From Vagococcus salmoninarum (GTDB lineage: Bacteria > Bacillota > Bacilli > Lactobacillales > Vagococcaceae), in the NCBI RefSeq assembly GCF_003987495.1, contig NZ_NGJU01000006.1:62001-126000 (forward strand): a DNA stretch of 64,000 bases, read 5' to 3'. Every line of letters starts with the position of its first letter. Within the stretch, counting starts at the first letter, position 1. The notes beneath the pieces were generated by a model, which worked only from the letters and a program-made list of their open reading frames with translations, ran no database searches and was not told the origin of the DNA. This document shows, piece by piece, positions 33,517 to 42,505 of this stretch. A program made the translations under genes and the position numbers.

Positions 33517-34120
33517 TACAAAAGATTTTGAATGTTTCACAGTAGCTGGTTTAGACCAAAGAATGGCAGCCATTCGCCAAGAAATCCAACCGAAGTTTCA
33601 AGCGTTAGATGACTATTTTTCAGCAGAATTAGCCCCTCTATTAGGGGAAGAACTATTAGTTCATATTGCTCAACATCGCCGCCGGACAACGAATGCGCCA
33701 GATTTTACATGGTCAGCCATTGGTGGCAACAAACGAGGCTATAAGAAGTTCCCCCACTTTACTTTAGGAATCACAGGGGATTATATTGTCATGTGGCTAT
33801 CATTCATTGATAATCCGCAAAATGAAAAAGTTATGGCCGAGGCCTTATTAGCAGAGCCAAGGTTGTTCGCTAACTTGCCAAGGGATTTTAAAATAAACTT
33901 AGATCATACTCAAAATAATTATCAAGCCTTAGGTGAGGCTGATTTAACAGCAGCATTAACCCGTTGGCGAGATGTTAAAAAAGGGGAATTCCAAATTGGC
34001 CGAATTATTGAGGCTAATAGTGAGTTGCTAAAAGATCCGCTAGTTGCCCGGGAATACATGTTAGAAACGTACCGTCTATTAGTGCCGATTTACCAGAAAA
34101 CTCGTCGCTTATCAGAATAA
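33500..34120 (+). CDS. DUF1054 (YktB-like) protein; island target gene
   Basis: 206 residues (ATG 33500, or ATG 33509; GACAGGAGC serves either). The family core is visible as FTWSAIGGNKRGYKKFPHF, LGITGDYIVMWLSFIDNP and NLPRDFKINLDHT. Function is unknown. Its last seven codons plus stop (KTRRLSE, within 34,097-34,120) are duplicated at 45,417-45,440, on the far side of the WxL locus, so the gene's 3' end looks like the integration site of an island that restored the reading frame. Confidence 0.88.
   Translation: MTVMFNTKDFECFTVAGLDQRMAAIRQEIQPKFQALDDYFSAELAPLLGEELLVHIAQHRRRTTNAPDFTWSAIGGNKRGYKKFPHFTLGITGDYIVMWLSFIDNPQNEKVMAEALLAEPRLFANLPRDFKINLDHTQNNYQALGEADLTAALTRWRDVKKGEFQIGRIIEANSELLKDPLVAREYMLETYRLLVPIYQKTRRLSE
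34097..34120 (+). repeat. Direct repeat, left copy (putative attL)
   Basis: 24 bases, exact match with 45,417-45,440: AAAACTCGTCGCTTATCAGA followed by ATAA. After one mismatch, five more bases (GGAAA) also match. It includes the stop codon of the DUF1054 gene. Confidence 0.85.
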
Positions 34121-34166
34121 GGGAAATATGGGTAACAAAGTAATCAGAACGTATAACAAGCAAACT

Positions 34167-34220
34167 AAAAAACGATTTTAAGAGAATCCTGAAAAGGATA
34201 TCTGTTAGAATCGTTTTTTT
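34167..34220. terminator. Bidirectional terminator
   Basis: AAAAAACGATT pairs with AATCGTTTTTT across a partly paired interior (AATCCTGAAAAGGAT); A and T runs flank both sides, serving DUF1054 and the convergent regulator gene. Confidence 0.75.
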
Positions 34221-34236
34221 GTTTATAAAGAGAAAT

Positions 34237-35265
34237 TTATTTAGATGTACTATTAGTAAAGCTATTATTTGGAGAAGAGTTATCACGATGATCGTTGTCA
34301 AGAACTGTAATTATCAACGAACGAATACTTTTAGCATAGTCGGGGTTAGCGAATTCCATTAAAAATTGTGAATAGCTATTAATTTCTAAATAACTGTCAT
34401 AATTTTTGTTTAAATAGAAGTCTAAAATAAGCTCAAAAATTTTCATACCAATTTTTATGTCGGTATCTTTAAACGACTGAGGTAACAGGTTAAAAAAAGC
34501 GATTTGCGACTGACCGTGTTCGTAAAATTTATTATGAATGCAATATTGAACGTAATTTGAAAGAATAGTTAAGTAACAGTAACGCTTAGCCTGGCTCATC
34601 CAGAGAAGTTCAGATTCGTCTTTATCTGTGAGCTCACTCAAAAAATAATGATCAATTTGTTGAAAAGTTTCTATAGGAAGGTCCAGATTAATAAACAAAT
34701 TGTTAAAGACTTGCAAATCACTAATGGTAGTTATTGCTGTGCCGTTTTTTTTGCGATTCCAATAATATTCTTCAATTTCTAAAATTTGTTTTTCATCAAT
34801 TGGCCGAAGTTGTGTTTTTAAAGTATGAAAGTCAATTCTCGGAAATTTATGAAAAATTTCAGTTGAAAAATAATTATTATATAAAACATAAATATTTAAA
34901 TATTTAGGGTTTTTGAACTTCAATTCTGAAAAATGACTAAAATCTTCTAGTAATTTAAGTAGTTCTTGCTCTTTTTCTTTGTTATCAGTACGTTCAATCG
35001 TATTAGCGTAGTTTATCATTTCAATTGATCGGAGTCTAAATAAATCAGTTTCCGCCTTAGCGTTAATCAATAAGTTAATTTGGTTCTCATGGTAAATTTC
35101 ATCAGGAGACATACCGTAATGGTCGGCAATATCAAAAATGAATTTGAGCGGTGCGTCCATGAGATTGTTCGAAAATTTATCATAAGTTCTGACATTACAG
35201 ATATCTTTAGTGATGTAGCTTTTGGAAAAACCAAAGTGTTTTCTAAGTTGTTCTAAAAAATTCAT
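34237..35265 (-). CDS. Rgg/PlcR-like transcriptional regulator
   Basis: 342 residues. The first 65 residues form a divergent helix-turn-helix (FLEQLRKHFGFSKSYITKDI, then FIFDIADHYGMSPDEIYHEN); the remainder is all helical, rich in Tyr, Phe, Asn and Leu, like the TPR-type peptide-binding domains of Rgg/PlcR/PrgX regulators. Start ATG 35265 behind GGGAG. It is divergent from the recombinase-like gene and WxL locus across a 300-base gap and is the natural candidate for controlling them, perhaps through a small peptide; no peptide gene is evident. The HTH match is weak. Confidence 0.65.
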   Translation of the reverse strand: MNFLEQLRKHFGFSKSYITKDICNVRTYDKFSNNLMDAPLKFIFDIADHYGMSPDEIYHENQINLLINAKAETDLFRLRSIEMINYANTIERTDNKEKEQELLKLLEDFSHFSELKFKNPKYLNIYVLYNNYFSTEIFHKFPRIDFHTLKTQLRPIDEKQILEIEEYYWNRKKNGTAITTISDLQVFNNLFINLDLPIETFQQIDHYFLSELTDKDESELLWMSQAKRYCYLTILSNYVQYCIHNKFYEHGQSQIAFFNLLPQSFKDTDIKIGMKIFELILDFYLNKNYDSYLEINSYSQFLMEFANPDYAKSIRSLIITVLDNDHRDNSSPNNSFTNSTSK

Positions 35266-35568
35266 AATGTGAACTCCCTTCGTATTTGAACTAAGATTAC
35301 CATGAAAACCATGAAAAACATAAAGATATGTTTCTTTAATGAATGAATAAAATGATGTAATAAATACAAAAAAAGCAGCTTAAATAACAAAAAAAGTCTT
35401 GTATTTCAAAAAAACAGGAAAAGGTTGTGTAAAAAATACAAGATGAATATGAACGAATTTGAAAACAGAAAAACATTATAGTAAATTGATAAGCGTAGTA
35501 GTTGTTCAATAATATTGATAAACAGCAATAATTAAACAACGTACAAAAAGGATTTAGGAGACGCTTAG
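35266..35568. promoter_or_regulatory. Divergent intergenic region of the WxL island
   Basis: About 300 very AT-rich bases without a gene. It holds an inverted pair TCTTGTATTT (35,397-35,406) and AAATACAAGA (35,434-35,443), a possible operator; and a promoter for the rightward gene, TTGATA (35,486-35,491), 18 bases, TAATAT (35,510-35,515). TTTAGGAGAC supplies the ribosome site at the right edge. Confidence 0.55.
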
Positions 35569-36105
35569 ATGAAAAAAGTGTTATACATAAAAAATAATTA
35601 CCCAGTTCCTACATCAGAGCAATGGAAATTACTAGAAATGATGGATTGTGACGAAGTGTTTGTTGAAGGGATTGATATTGGTTATCCCATACAATTAGAA
35701 CATGCATTAAAAAACTTAACAAATAAGGATGTCTTGCTTGTATATAGTTTGAAAGTATTATTAAATTTGTCAAATCCTGAAAGTTGGTTTGAAAAAATGT
35801 CAAACAAAGGCATTAGATTAATTAGTGTTGTAGAAAAATTCGATTTAAAAAAAGAGCCGACTTTTTATATTAGGTATTTGTCTATTTCAAAAATTATCAA
35901 TGAAATTTCCACTGAAAGAAGCGAGGACACCGGAAGAGCCAGCAGCATAGACAAGCAAAAAATTGGCCGACCAAATATTTCACCAAAAAAAATTAATATG
36001 ATTCGTCATTTATCTTTAAAAGAAAGAATGAGTTATCGCCAAATTTCAAAAGCTTGTGACGTCTCTTTAGGTACTGTTTCAAAGTATTTAAATAATATTG
36101 AATGA
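35569..36105 (+). CDS. Serine-recombinase-like protein lacking catalytic residues, with C-terminal HTH
   Basis: 178 residues. The order of elements follows a serine resolvase: short N-terminal strand (KKVLYI), EQWKLLEMMDCDEVFVEG, then NKDVLLVYSLKVLLNL where active enzymes have the DRLGRS arginine motif, GIRLISVVEKFD, then GRPNISPKK and a helix-turn-helix MSYRQISKACDVSLGTVSKY. The catalytic Ser of YxRVS and the active-site arginines are absent. I infer a DNA-binding protein derived from a resolvase, possibly a regulator of the WxL genes that start 50 bases downstream. Confidence 0.65.
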   Translation: MKKVLYIKNNYPVPTSEQWKLLEMMDCDEVFVEGIDIGYPIQLEHALKNLTNKDVLLVYSLKVLLNLSNPESWFEKMSNKGIRLISVVEKFDLKKEPTFYIRYLSISKIINEISTERSEDTGRASSIDKQKIGRPNISPKKINMIRHLSLKERMSYRQISKACDVSLGTVSKYLNNIE

Positions 36106-36154
36106 AGATGCTAATCCGAAATAAACTTACTATCTAAATGCTAGGAGAGATTAT

Positions 36155-39100
36155 GTGAAAACAACAACAAAATTAACAGCTGTTAGTCTAACGACGCTTT
36201 TACTTGTATTACTTATAAGTAAAGGAAGTTTAAGAATTAATGGAGCAGAAACTAAAGAAGCGACAATCGAAACAAGGGAAGAAGTAGAAGTGTCTGAACA
36301 ATCAAGTATTCAGCAAGTAGCAGAGTTGATAAGTGAAGATGGGATACTTAATGATCTACCAATAAAGGAAGAAGAACGATCTACTTACGCGAGTGCTAAA
36401 TATCTAGAGTACTCAGATCTGCATAATGTTAACTATGATGAAAACAGTGACGTTCCGATGTTTCGTGATTTGGACATTATTGAAACTTCAGATAACACAG
36501 TCACGGTAACTACTTATAATCAAATGAGGGATGCAATTCTCGATGTGAATATTAGTTATATTTACATGGGTGCGGATATTAAATTAGCAGCTGGCGGTGT
36601 TAAAATACCTTACGCTAAAAAATATTTGCGGATTTCCGGAAAAGATCCCGTCACTGGTGAAATTCATACTTTAGAAGAAGCAACATCAAGTACGACTAGC
36701 ACAACAGCTAATATTCACGTTTCAAATACAACAAGTCAAAAGGAACCGACTAGTTACGGTTTAGAAGACGTCAATTTGAATGCCCACAACTATTACGGCA
36801 CGATAAATGTTAATGATAATTCTTATTATGTCCATTTGATCCAAACGAATGTGAACTATGACGGGCCTCAGCCTACTCATAATTTAAATGGGACTAATGA
36901 CTATCATAATTACAAAGCTGATATTTACCAAGGTAAACCAAATACTGCACAGGGGCAAGAGTTAGCAGAAGCGCATTTTATTAATATTTTTGGCAATTTT
37001 GAATTGTATCATGACGGAGCTCACAGTATTGCTTGGTTTGGTTATGGAAATAACGTTAAAGGAGTTCCAGGACATTTTAAAATAAAAGAAGACGCCGTGG
37101 TGAAAATCAGATCAACAGGCCGTTCATTCTTCTATTTTGAACGAACCGATTCTTATTTTACGGTTGAAAAGAATGCCTTTGTCGACATTGAAGCTGGTGG
37201 TGGACTTGTGCGTCAAGATATCGCAAGTAGTGGAACCTCAATCAAGGATCTAATCGTAGGGGAAAACGCCGAATTAAAAATCACTCGAACGAAATCTAAA
37301 AATGCAGCAGACAATAGGTTGCCAACCTTAAGTTTAAGTGGTGATATTTCGGTGTCTCCAGGGGCTCGCTTATATATGAACAATGAATCAGATAGTTCTG
37401 GTTCGGCGGACCAATTTATTACTTTTAGAAGCTCCTCTGCGCAGTTAGATATTAATCAAGCCAAAAGTATTCTCTTCTATAATCCTAAAGGTAAGATTTT
37501 GAATGGGGCAGCTAATAATAATGTGGGACACTTTAACTCAGAAGTTGAAAGTATGAGCCTGTGGGAATCACTGCCAACTAGCCAATTTATTTTAACCCCA
37601 GATAATATTTTTAGTTTTCCTGACAAATCCAACATCAGCTTTAATGCGGATGTTAAAAGGATTTCAACCTCTAATCATCAAACAACAATCTTATCAGCAA
37701 ACCCATTAGAGATTACTAGCCAAGTTTTAGATTTCAATAAACTCAAAGTTATTTCTATGGGGGTTGTTCCTAGTTTACAAGTAGATGAGATAACGGATAT
37801 GGCTTCAGAAATAACTGGAAAGGCGACTGAAGATGGCACAGTTGTTGCGACTTATAATGACGGTGAAGGTGAAAAGAAATTAACGGCCTTAGTAGCACCT
37901 AATGGTCAGTATGTCATTGATATTCCTGAGCGAGCAAGTGGTGGAAAATACATTAAACCTTACACACAAGTTCAAATGGAAATTTTCTATGATTATAGAA
38001 CAGCACCAATCCAAACATATGAAGTGAAAGATGTGACGCCACCAGAGGCGGAGCCAGTTCGAACGATTATTGAAAAAGATACAGCAGCAATTGATTTTCC
38101 AGAAGCGAGTAAGCTAGTTACGAAGGTGTGGGATAAATCTTTTGAAACGAGTCAGCCTAAATTAACGATCGATTATCACACAGCAGAATTACCAGATTTA
38201 ACCGTAGTTGGCCCAGTGTTGCCCCAGTTTGAAGTAGCAGTTACTGACGAAGGGAAAAATCAGTTAATTGTCAAAGTACCAATCTTTATTAAAGATGAAT
38301 TCACTAAAATTAGTAAAGAGAAAGAGTACGCGTTAAGAGGAAAAGATATCGTTGTTAAAACAATCGACTATCCTAAAACTAATGCAGAGTTAATTAACTA
38401 CATCCAAAAGCATGCAGAATTACAAGGTTGGCTGATTGATAGCGGTGCAGAGATAGAAACCTCGGCAATTAAAATTGAGCAAGGCACATTGCCGCAACCA
38501 GATGAACTCACGAGTCTCGTGGACGTAGGTGAGCATACAGTTACGTTTAGTTACGCACAAGATAATGTGCTATTAACGAGAGAAATCAATTTTAAGATCA
38601 TTCCTAGTACAGCTAAACTAACTATTCAATTTTTAGATGAAGAGAAAAGTGAAATTGCACCAAAAATCACTAAAGATATCGATATAGGCTCTCTGGTTGA
38701 TTTGTCTCTTGATCAAGAAATCAAAAATACAATCAAATTATTAGAAGATAAAAAATATCGATTAATCCAAAGGCCAGAGAAAGAAACTGAGATTGAAATA
38801 TTGGCAGAAGGAACAGTTGTTGCTTATCAATTTGCAGGAACGATTCGCTTAACTTCAGCACCAACAGGGATTGATTTTGGGAAAGTCTCAATTACTGACT
38901 TTCAAAAAAAGATTGGTGTCGACGAAACGAACATGTTAACACCGTTAGTTGTAGAAGATAATCGTAAGTCTAAATCTAAGTGGGATGTGACAGCTCAAGT
39001 TGAGAAGGAAATGACTAATGGTGACGATGTTCAAATTGGGGCTTTAAAATACATCGTGAACCAAAAAGAACTGACTTTAAATGGTAGTGTTCAAAGGATT

Positions 39101-39271
39101 TATTTTAATGACAGTAGTTCTGACGAAACGATCTTTAATATTTCAAACAGTTGGAGAAAAAACGACGTATCTGAAGGACTAAAATTAAAAATCGAATCTG
39201 ACAGAGTACCAAAAACTACTGGTAGTTACGAAGGGATTATCAGATGGACGCTTCGAGACACAATCGAATAA
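36155..39271 (+). CDS. Giant surface protein: pectate-lyase-like adhesin domain plus C-terminal WxL-type domain
   Basis: 1038 residues, GTG start 36155 behind GGAGAG (the overlapping ATG at 36153 is followed at once by TGA). A signal peptide (TAVSLTTLLLVLLISKGS) leads to residues 110-480, a beta-helix like the pectate-lyase-type adhesive domain of Gram-positive surface proteins (VTTYNQMRDAILDVNISYIY). Ig-like or MucBP-like repeats follow to about 900. The end has two Trp motifs, KWDVTAQV (W943) and IRWTLRDTIE (W1031), the signature of WxL wall-binding domains. Probably a non-covalently attached adhesin; no LPXTG is present. Confidence 0.78.
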   Translation: MKTTTKLTAVSLTTLLLVLLISKGSLRINGAETKEATIETREEVEVSEQSSIQQVAELISEDGILNDLPIKEEERSTYASAKYLEYSDLHNVNYDENSDVPMFRDLDIIETSDNTVTVTTYNQMRDAILDVNISYIYMGADIKLAAGGVKIPYAKKYLRISGKDPVTGEIHTLEEATSSTTSTTANIHVSNTTSQKEPTSYGLEDVNLNAHNYYGTINVNDNSYYVHLIQTNVNYDGPQPTHNLNGTNDYHNYKADIYQGKPNTAQGQELAEAHFINIFGNFELYHDGAHSIAWFGYGNNVKGVPGHFKIKEDAVVKIRSTGRSFFYFERTDSYFTVEKNAFVDIEAGGGLVRQDIASSGTSIKDLIVGENAELKITRTKSKNAADNRLPTLSLSGDISVSPGARLYMNNESDSSGSADQFITFRSSSAQLDINQAKSILFYNPKGKILNGAANNNVGHFNSEVESMSLWESLPTSQFILTPDNIFSFPDKSNISFNADVKRISTSNHQTTILSANPLEITSQVLDFNKLKVISMGVVPSLQVDEITDMASEITGKATEDGTVVATYNDGEGEKKLTALVAPNGQYVIDIPERASGGKYIKPYTQVQMEIFYDYRTAPIQTYEVKDVTPPEAEPVRTIIEKDTAAIDFPEASKLVTKVWDKSFETSQPKLTIDYHTAELPDLTVVGPVLPQFEVAVTDEGKNQLIVKVPIFIKDEFTKISKEKEYALRGKDIVVKTIDYPKTNAELINYIQKHAELQGWLIDSGAEIETSAIKIEQGTLPQPDELTSLVDVGEHTVTFSYAQDNVLLTREINFKIIPSTAKLTIQFLDEEKSEIAPKITKDIDIGSLVDLSLDQEIKNTIKLLEDKKYRLIQRPEKETEIEILAEGTVVAYQFAGTIRLTSAPTGIDFGKVSITDFQKKIGVDETNMLTPLVVEDNRKSKSKWDVTAQVEKEMTNGDDVQIGALKYIVNQKELTLNGSVQRIYFNDSSSDETIFNISNSWRKNDVSEGLKLKIESDRVPKTTGSYEGIIRWTLRDTIE

Positions 39272-39302
39272 ATAAAAACGTGTTACGAAGGGAGAAGTCA
39301 CG

Positions 39303-39605
39303 ATGCCAAATATAAAAATTAAGCAAATATTACTAAAAGGGTTAGTTATTGTCGCAGTCTTACTGCCGTTAATGAATGTTAGTGCTAGCGAAGTTGGAGA
39401 AGCAGGGAATATTGGTGAAGTTGAATTCTACGAAGAGAGTCAACCTAAGCAGCCTTTTAAAAAAAAGGGGAAGCCATCGCCAAAGCCTATACTTAAATTG
39501 CCACAAACAAGTGAGCAGGGAATAAAAAAAACGGTGATTATTGGTGGAGTTATCTTAGTAGGTGTAGCTATAATTCTGAGAAGGAGGCATAAACAAGATG
39601 TTTAA
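39303..39605 (+). CDS. Small LPXTG cell-wall anchored protein
   Basis: 100 residues: signal peptide (LLKGLVIVAVLLPLMNVSAS), short acidic then Lys/Pro-rich middle (PFKKKGKPSPKP), sortase motif LPQTS (66-70), membrane helix and RRRHK tail. Sortase would link it to peptidoglycan. Such tiny LPXTG proteins are a constant part of WxL loci and are thought to partner the WxL proteins. It overlaps the next gene by 8 bases; GGAGGC within its end is that gene's ribosome site. Confidence 0.85.
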   Translation: MPNIKIKQILLKGLVIVAVLLPLMNVSASEVGEAGNIGEVEFYEESQPKQPFKKKGKPSPKPILKLPQTSEQGIKKTVIIGGVILVGVAIILRRRHKQDV

Positions 39606-40404
39606 AATAAACAAAAAATTATGTCTCAGCACAACGTGTCTACTGTTAATCGGTCTAGCTAATGAAGTTCAAGGGGCCGAAGAAGCTCAACAAATAAATA
39701 GCCGTGGAAGTATTAAGTATGAGCAAGGAGACTGGCAAACGAAACCTATTGACCCAGAAAAGCCAGGAAACATCGTTGTGCCTGGGGGAAGCATCGTTAA
39801 AACTGAAGGCCCTTTGAGATTAGATTTTGTGCCGAAAATGAGTTTTGGAGCGCAAGTGATTTCAACTGAGGATCAATTATATTATGCTGACGCCCAGTTA
39901 TTTAAAAGTGAGACTCCAGCTCGAGCGAATTATATTCAAGTGACAGATACCCGTGGAACGCTAGCAGGTTGGCAATTATCAGTTCGGCAAGAGCATCAGT
40001 TTACAAATGATAAGACTAAAAATAAAGAATTAAAGGGCTCAATTCTATCTTTTGATAAACAATGGGCAAATTCGAGCTTCAGTCAACAATACAAACCAAC
40101 GATTGTCAAAGATGCGATTAAAATTGAGGAAATTGGTGCGACCTATCCTATAGCCATTGCCGATAAAGGCCAAGGAATGGGAACGTGGACCATTGAGTTT
40201 GGCTCATCAGGTTCCGTCGAAGGGATTGAAAATACGTTATCGCAAGTTAAAAATCCAGAAGGTAAGCCAGTCACAGATGCAAGGGTTGGCAATAAACCAA
40301 TGTATAAAAATCAGGCGATTTCGCTATTTGTACCAGGGAAAACCTTAAAAGACCCAGTTAAGTATACAACAATGTTGACATGGACAATTGCAGAGTTGAA
40401 TTAA
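39598..40404 (+). CDS. WxL domain surface protein
   Basis: 268 residues. Signal peptide ends near EVQGAEE (about 26). A segment rich in Pro/Gly/Asp (DPEKPGN) precedes the WxL domain: GWQLSV (W125) and the terminal LTWTIAEL (W263, WxI). The domain binds peptidoglycan without covalent linkage. It is translationally coupled to the LPXTG gene and resembles its neighbour at 40,516. Confidence 0.9.
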   Translation: MFKINKKLCLSTTCLLLIGLANEVQGAEEAQQINSRGSIKYEQGDWQTKPIDPEKPGNIVVPGGSIVKTEGPLRLDFVPKMSFGAQVISTEDQLYYADAQLFKSETPARANYIQVTDTRGTLAGWQLSVRQEHQFTNDKTKNKELKGSILSFDKQWANSSFSQQYKPTIVKDAIKIEEIGATYPIAIADKGQGMGTWTIEFGSSGSVEGIENTLSQVKNPEGKPVTDARVGNKPMYKNQAISLFVPGKTLKDPVKYTTMLTWTIAELN

Positions 40405-40515
40405 AAGTAGTGAAAACTTGTTCGAGCCGGGAATAACGTTAAAAGGGCCGGAAAAAAATTATGTTGATTTAGTTATTGACTAAATTGACAAAAAAACTAT
40501 AGGAGGAATTTCATT

Positions 40516-41334
40516 ATGAAATTACAAAAATTTACATCAGCAGTACTATTAAGTGCGTTAGTATTAGGGGTAACAGCTCCAGCGGCTTTTGCAGCAGAGG
40601 AAGCTTTATCAATTCCTGGTAAGGCGACAATCCAGTATACAGAAAACGACGAGAGTGATGATAAAGGAACGGGTAACGTAACTGATCCAGAAAATCCAGA
40701 TAAAAAAGTCGAAGTTGATGAAGATAATGGTAGTAATAACAATGATAAAAAAGGCACGTTACGTGTTGATTTCTTATCTAATTTAAAATTTGGCGAAACT
40801 AAAATTACAACTTCAGCAGGCGAGTATTATGCCACTCCAACTGTTGCAACAACTGTAAATAGTGACGGTTCTGAAGGCGTTAAGGTAGATCGTGGTAACT
40901 TTATTAACGTAACTGACCAACGAGCTGATGGTACACCAAAAGGCTGGAAATTATCGGCAGAAGTAACAAAAGCATTTTCAAACGGCACAGTTGCCTTAGA
41001 TGGAGCAGAATTAACTTACACATTACCTTACGTAAGTTCAACTCAAAAAGCAGTAAATTTCCCAACAGCAGTTCCAACAGCAACATTATCAGCGACAAGT
41101 GGTTCAACAGTAATGGCAACAGCTGATGCTGGTAAAGGTTGGGGAGCGTACTCAATCGAATACGGACGTCCTTCATTAGATGCTGACGGCAAAGTAGTCG
41201 AAGATGGATCTGGTGTGACACCTGCAACAATGGCAGAAGCAGTAAAATTAAATGTTCCTGCTAATACACCGTTAGATATTACTTCAGCATATGTGGCAGA
41301 AATTACTTGGACAATTGCTGAATTAACAGAATAA
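40516..41334 (+). CDS. WxL domain surface protein
   Basis: 272 residues, signal peptide ALVLGVTAPAAFAAEE (cleavage near 27), an Asp/Asn-rich acidic stretch (DPENPDKKVEVDEDNGSNNN), GWKLSAEV (W144) and C-terminal ITWTIAELTE (W266). A strong ribosome site, AGGAGGAATTTC, and a perfect terminator behind the gene suggest it is the most highly expressed of the locus. Same architecture as the preceding WxL gene; the two are likely paralogues. Confidence 0.92.
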   Translation: MKLQKFTSAVLLSALVLGVTAPAAFAAEEALSIPGKATIQYTENDESDDKGTGNVTDPENPDKKVEVDEDNGSNNNDKKGTLRVDFLSNLKFGETKITTSAGEYYATPTVATTVNSDGSEGVKVDRGNFINVTDQRADGTPKGWKLSAEVTKAFSNGTVALDGAELTYTLPYVSSTQKAVNFPTAVPTATLSATSGSTVMATADAGKGWGAYSIEYGRPSLDADGKVVEDGSGVTPATMAEAVKLNVPANTPLDITSAYVAEITWTIAELTE

Positions 41335-41368
41335 TAGGCTGACTATTAATTATTAATGACTAATGATT

Positions 41369-41403
41369 GCGCTAAAAGAGCTTCTTTTAGCGCTTTTATT
41401 TTA
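41369..41403 (+). terminator. Perfect hairpin terminator within the WxL locus
   Basis: GCGCTAAAAGA (41,369-41,379) and TCTTTTAGCGC (41,383-41,393) form an 11-pair perfect stem around a GCT loop, then TTTTATTTT. It separates the WxL protein genes from the downstream anchor genes and may lower their expression. Confidence 0.88.
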
Positions 41404-41420
41404 ATGAAAAGGAGAAAAGT

Positions 41421-42476
41421 ATGAAAGATATATATAGATACGGAAGTAAACTGTTTTTTTTAGTCTTGATTAGCTGTTTATTTTCAATCAAAGGTTTTGC
41501 AGATGAGACATCAGAACTGATGAAACAAGTTGGTTTTTCTTATAAAATAAACCACCCAAGCAATCAGATTGGTGGACCAGGAGCTTTAAATCTAATGATG
41601 AAGTCAGGTCAAGAGCAGACGGTGAACGTTACAATTAAAAATACAAGCAATCAAGATATCACTATCTTACTATCACTGAATGGTGCGAGAACTAATGGGA
41701 ATGGCGGTTTAGAATATGGACCAAATCGTTTTAAGGCCGATGCTAGCATGGCTTATGACTTACCTGATCTCGTCGAAATACCTAGCGAACTAAAAATTCC
41801 TAAAAATAATAGCCAAGATCTAGAGTTAAAAATCAAGATGCCAAAAGTGGGGTATAAAGGAATCGTGACAGGCGGTATCCAGATGATTGAAAAAGAAAGT
41901 GGTGACGTTGCGACATCAGAAACGATGATTGTTAATAAAGTAGCGTATTTATTTGGGATTACCTTACAAACAGAAGAAACAAAACTAAAACCAGCCTTAG
42001 AATTGCAGAAGGTTTATCCAGAACAAGCTAATTTTAGAAATGCAATTTACCTAGATGTGGCTAACACCCAAGCGATGAAAGTTAAAGGGTTAATGTTAGA
42101 TGTTGAGATTACAAAAGCAGGTCAAACAGAAGTACTTTATGAAAGTAAAAAGAACAGTATGGAGATGGCTCCGAATACACTGATGTCCTACCCGATTAGT
42201 TTTGGTGGCGAAAAAATGGTGTCTGGCAAGTATACTGCGCATGTCTTAGCAAGTGCTCATGAAAAAGAATGGCAATGGGAGCAAGATTTTACGATTACTA
42301 AAGAGCAAGCTGATTTATTTAATCAAAAAGACGTTAATTTAGTTCAAGAACGTGGATTAGATTGGCAACTAATAGTGATAATTGTTGTTAGTGTCGTGTT
42401 CGTAATAACGGGTATTTACGTTATCCGAAGACTTAGTAAGAAGAAAAAAAAGAGTCGGAAACGCAAAAAAAAATAA
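41421..42476 (+). CDS. DUF916/DUF3324 WxL-anchoring membrane protein
   Basis: 351 residues. Signal peptide (LFFLVLISCLFSIKGFA), then VGFSYKINHPSNQIGG, the hallmark of the peptidoglycan-binding DUF916 domain (about 35-155); about 165-290 is DUF3324, thought to bind WxL domains; one membrane helix (LIVIIVVSVVFVITGIYVI, about 317-337) with a Lys/Arg-rich tail. It would tether WxL proteins to wall and membrane. Ribosome site AAAAGGAG. A paralogue lies at 43,852. Confidence 0.9.
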   Translation: MKDIYRYGSKLFFLVLISCLFSIKGFADETSELMKQVGFSYKINHPSNQIGGPGALNLMMKSGQEQTVNVTIKNTSNQDITILLSLNGARTNGNGGLEYGPNRFKADASMAYDLPDLVEIPSELKIPKNNSQDLELKIKMPKVGYKGIVTGGIQMIEKESGDVATSETMIVNKVAYLFGITLQTEETKLKPALELQKVYPEQANFRNAIYLDVANTQAMKVKGLMLDVEITKAGQTEVLYESKKNSMEMAPNTLMSYPISFGGEKMVSGKYTAHVLASAHEKEWQWEQDFTITKEQADLFNQKDVNLVQERGLDWQLIVIIVVSVVFVITGIYVIRRLSKKKKKSRKRKKK

Positions 42477-42505
42477 CTAATGGCTAGAAAAGAAAGGTGT
42501 TAAAA

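Noticed and set aside
40405-40515. Separate promoter before the second WxL gene
   Set aside because: TTGACA-like bases near 40,485 have no -10 at the proper distance before the ribosome site.
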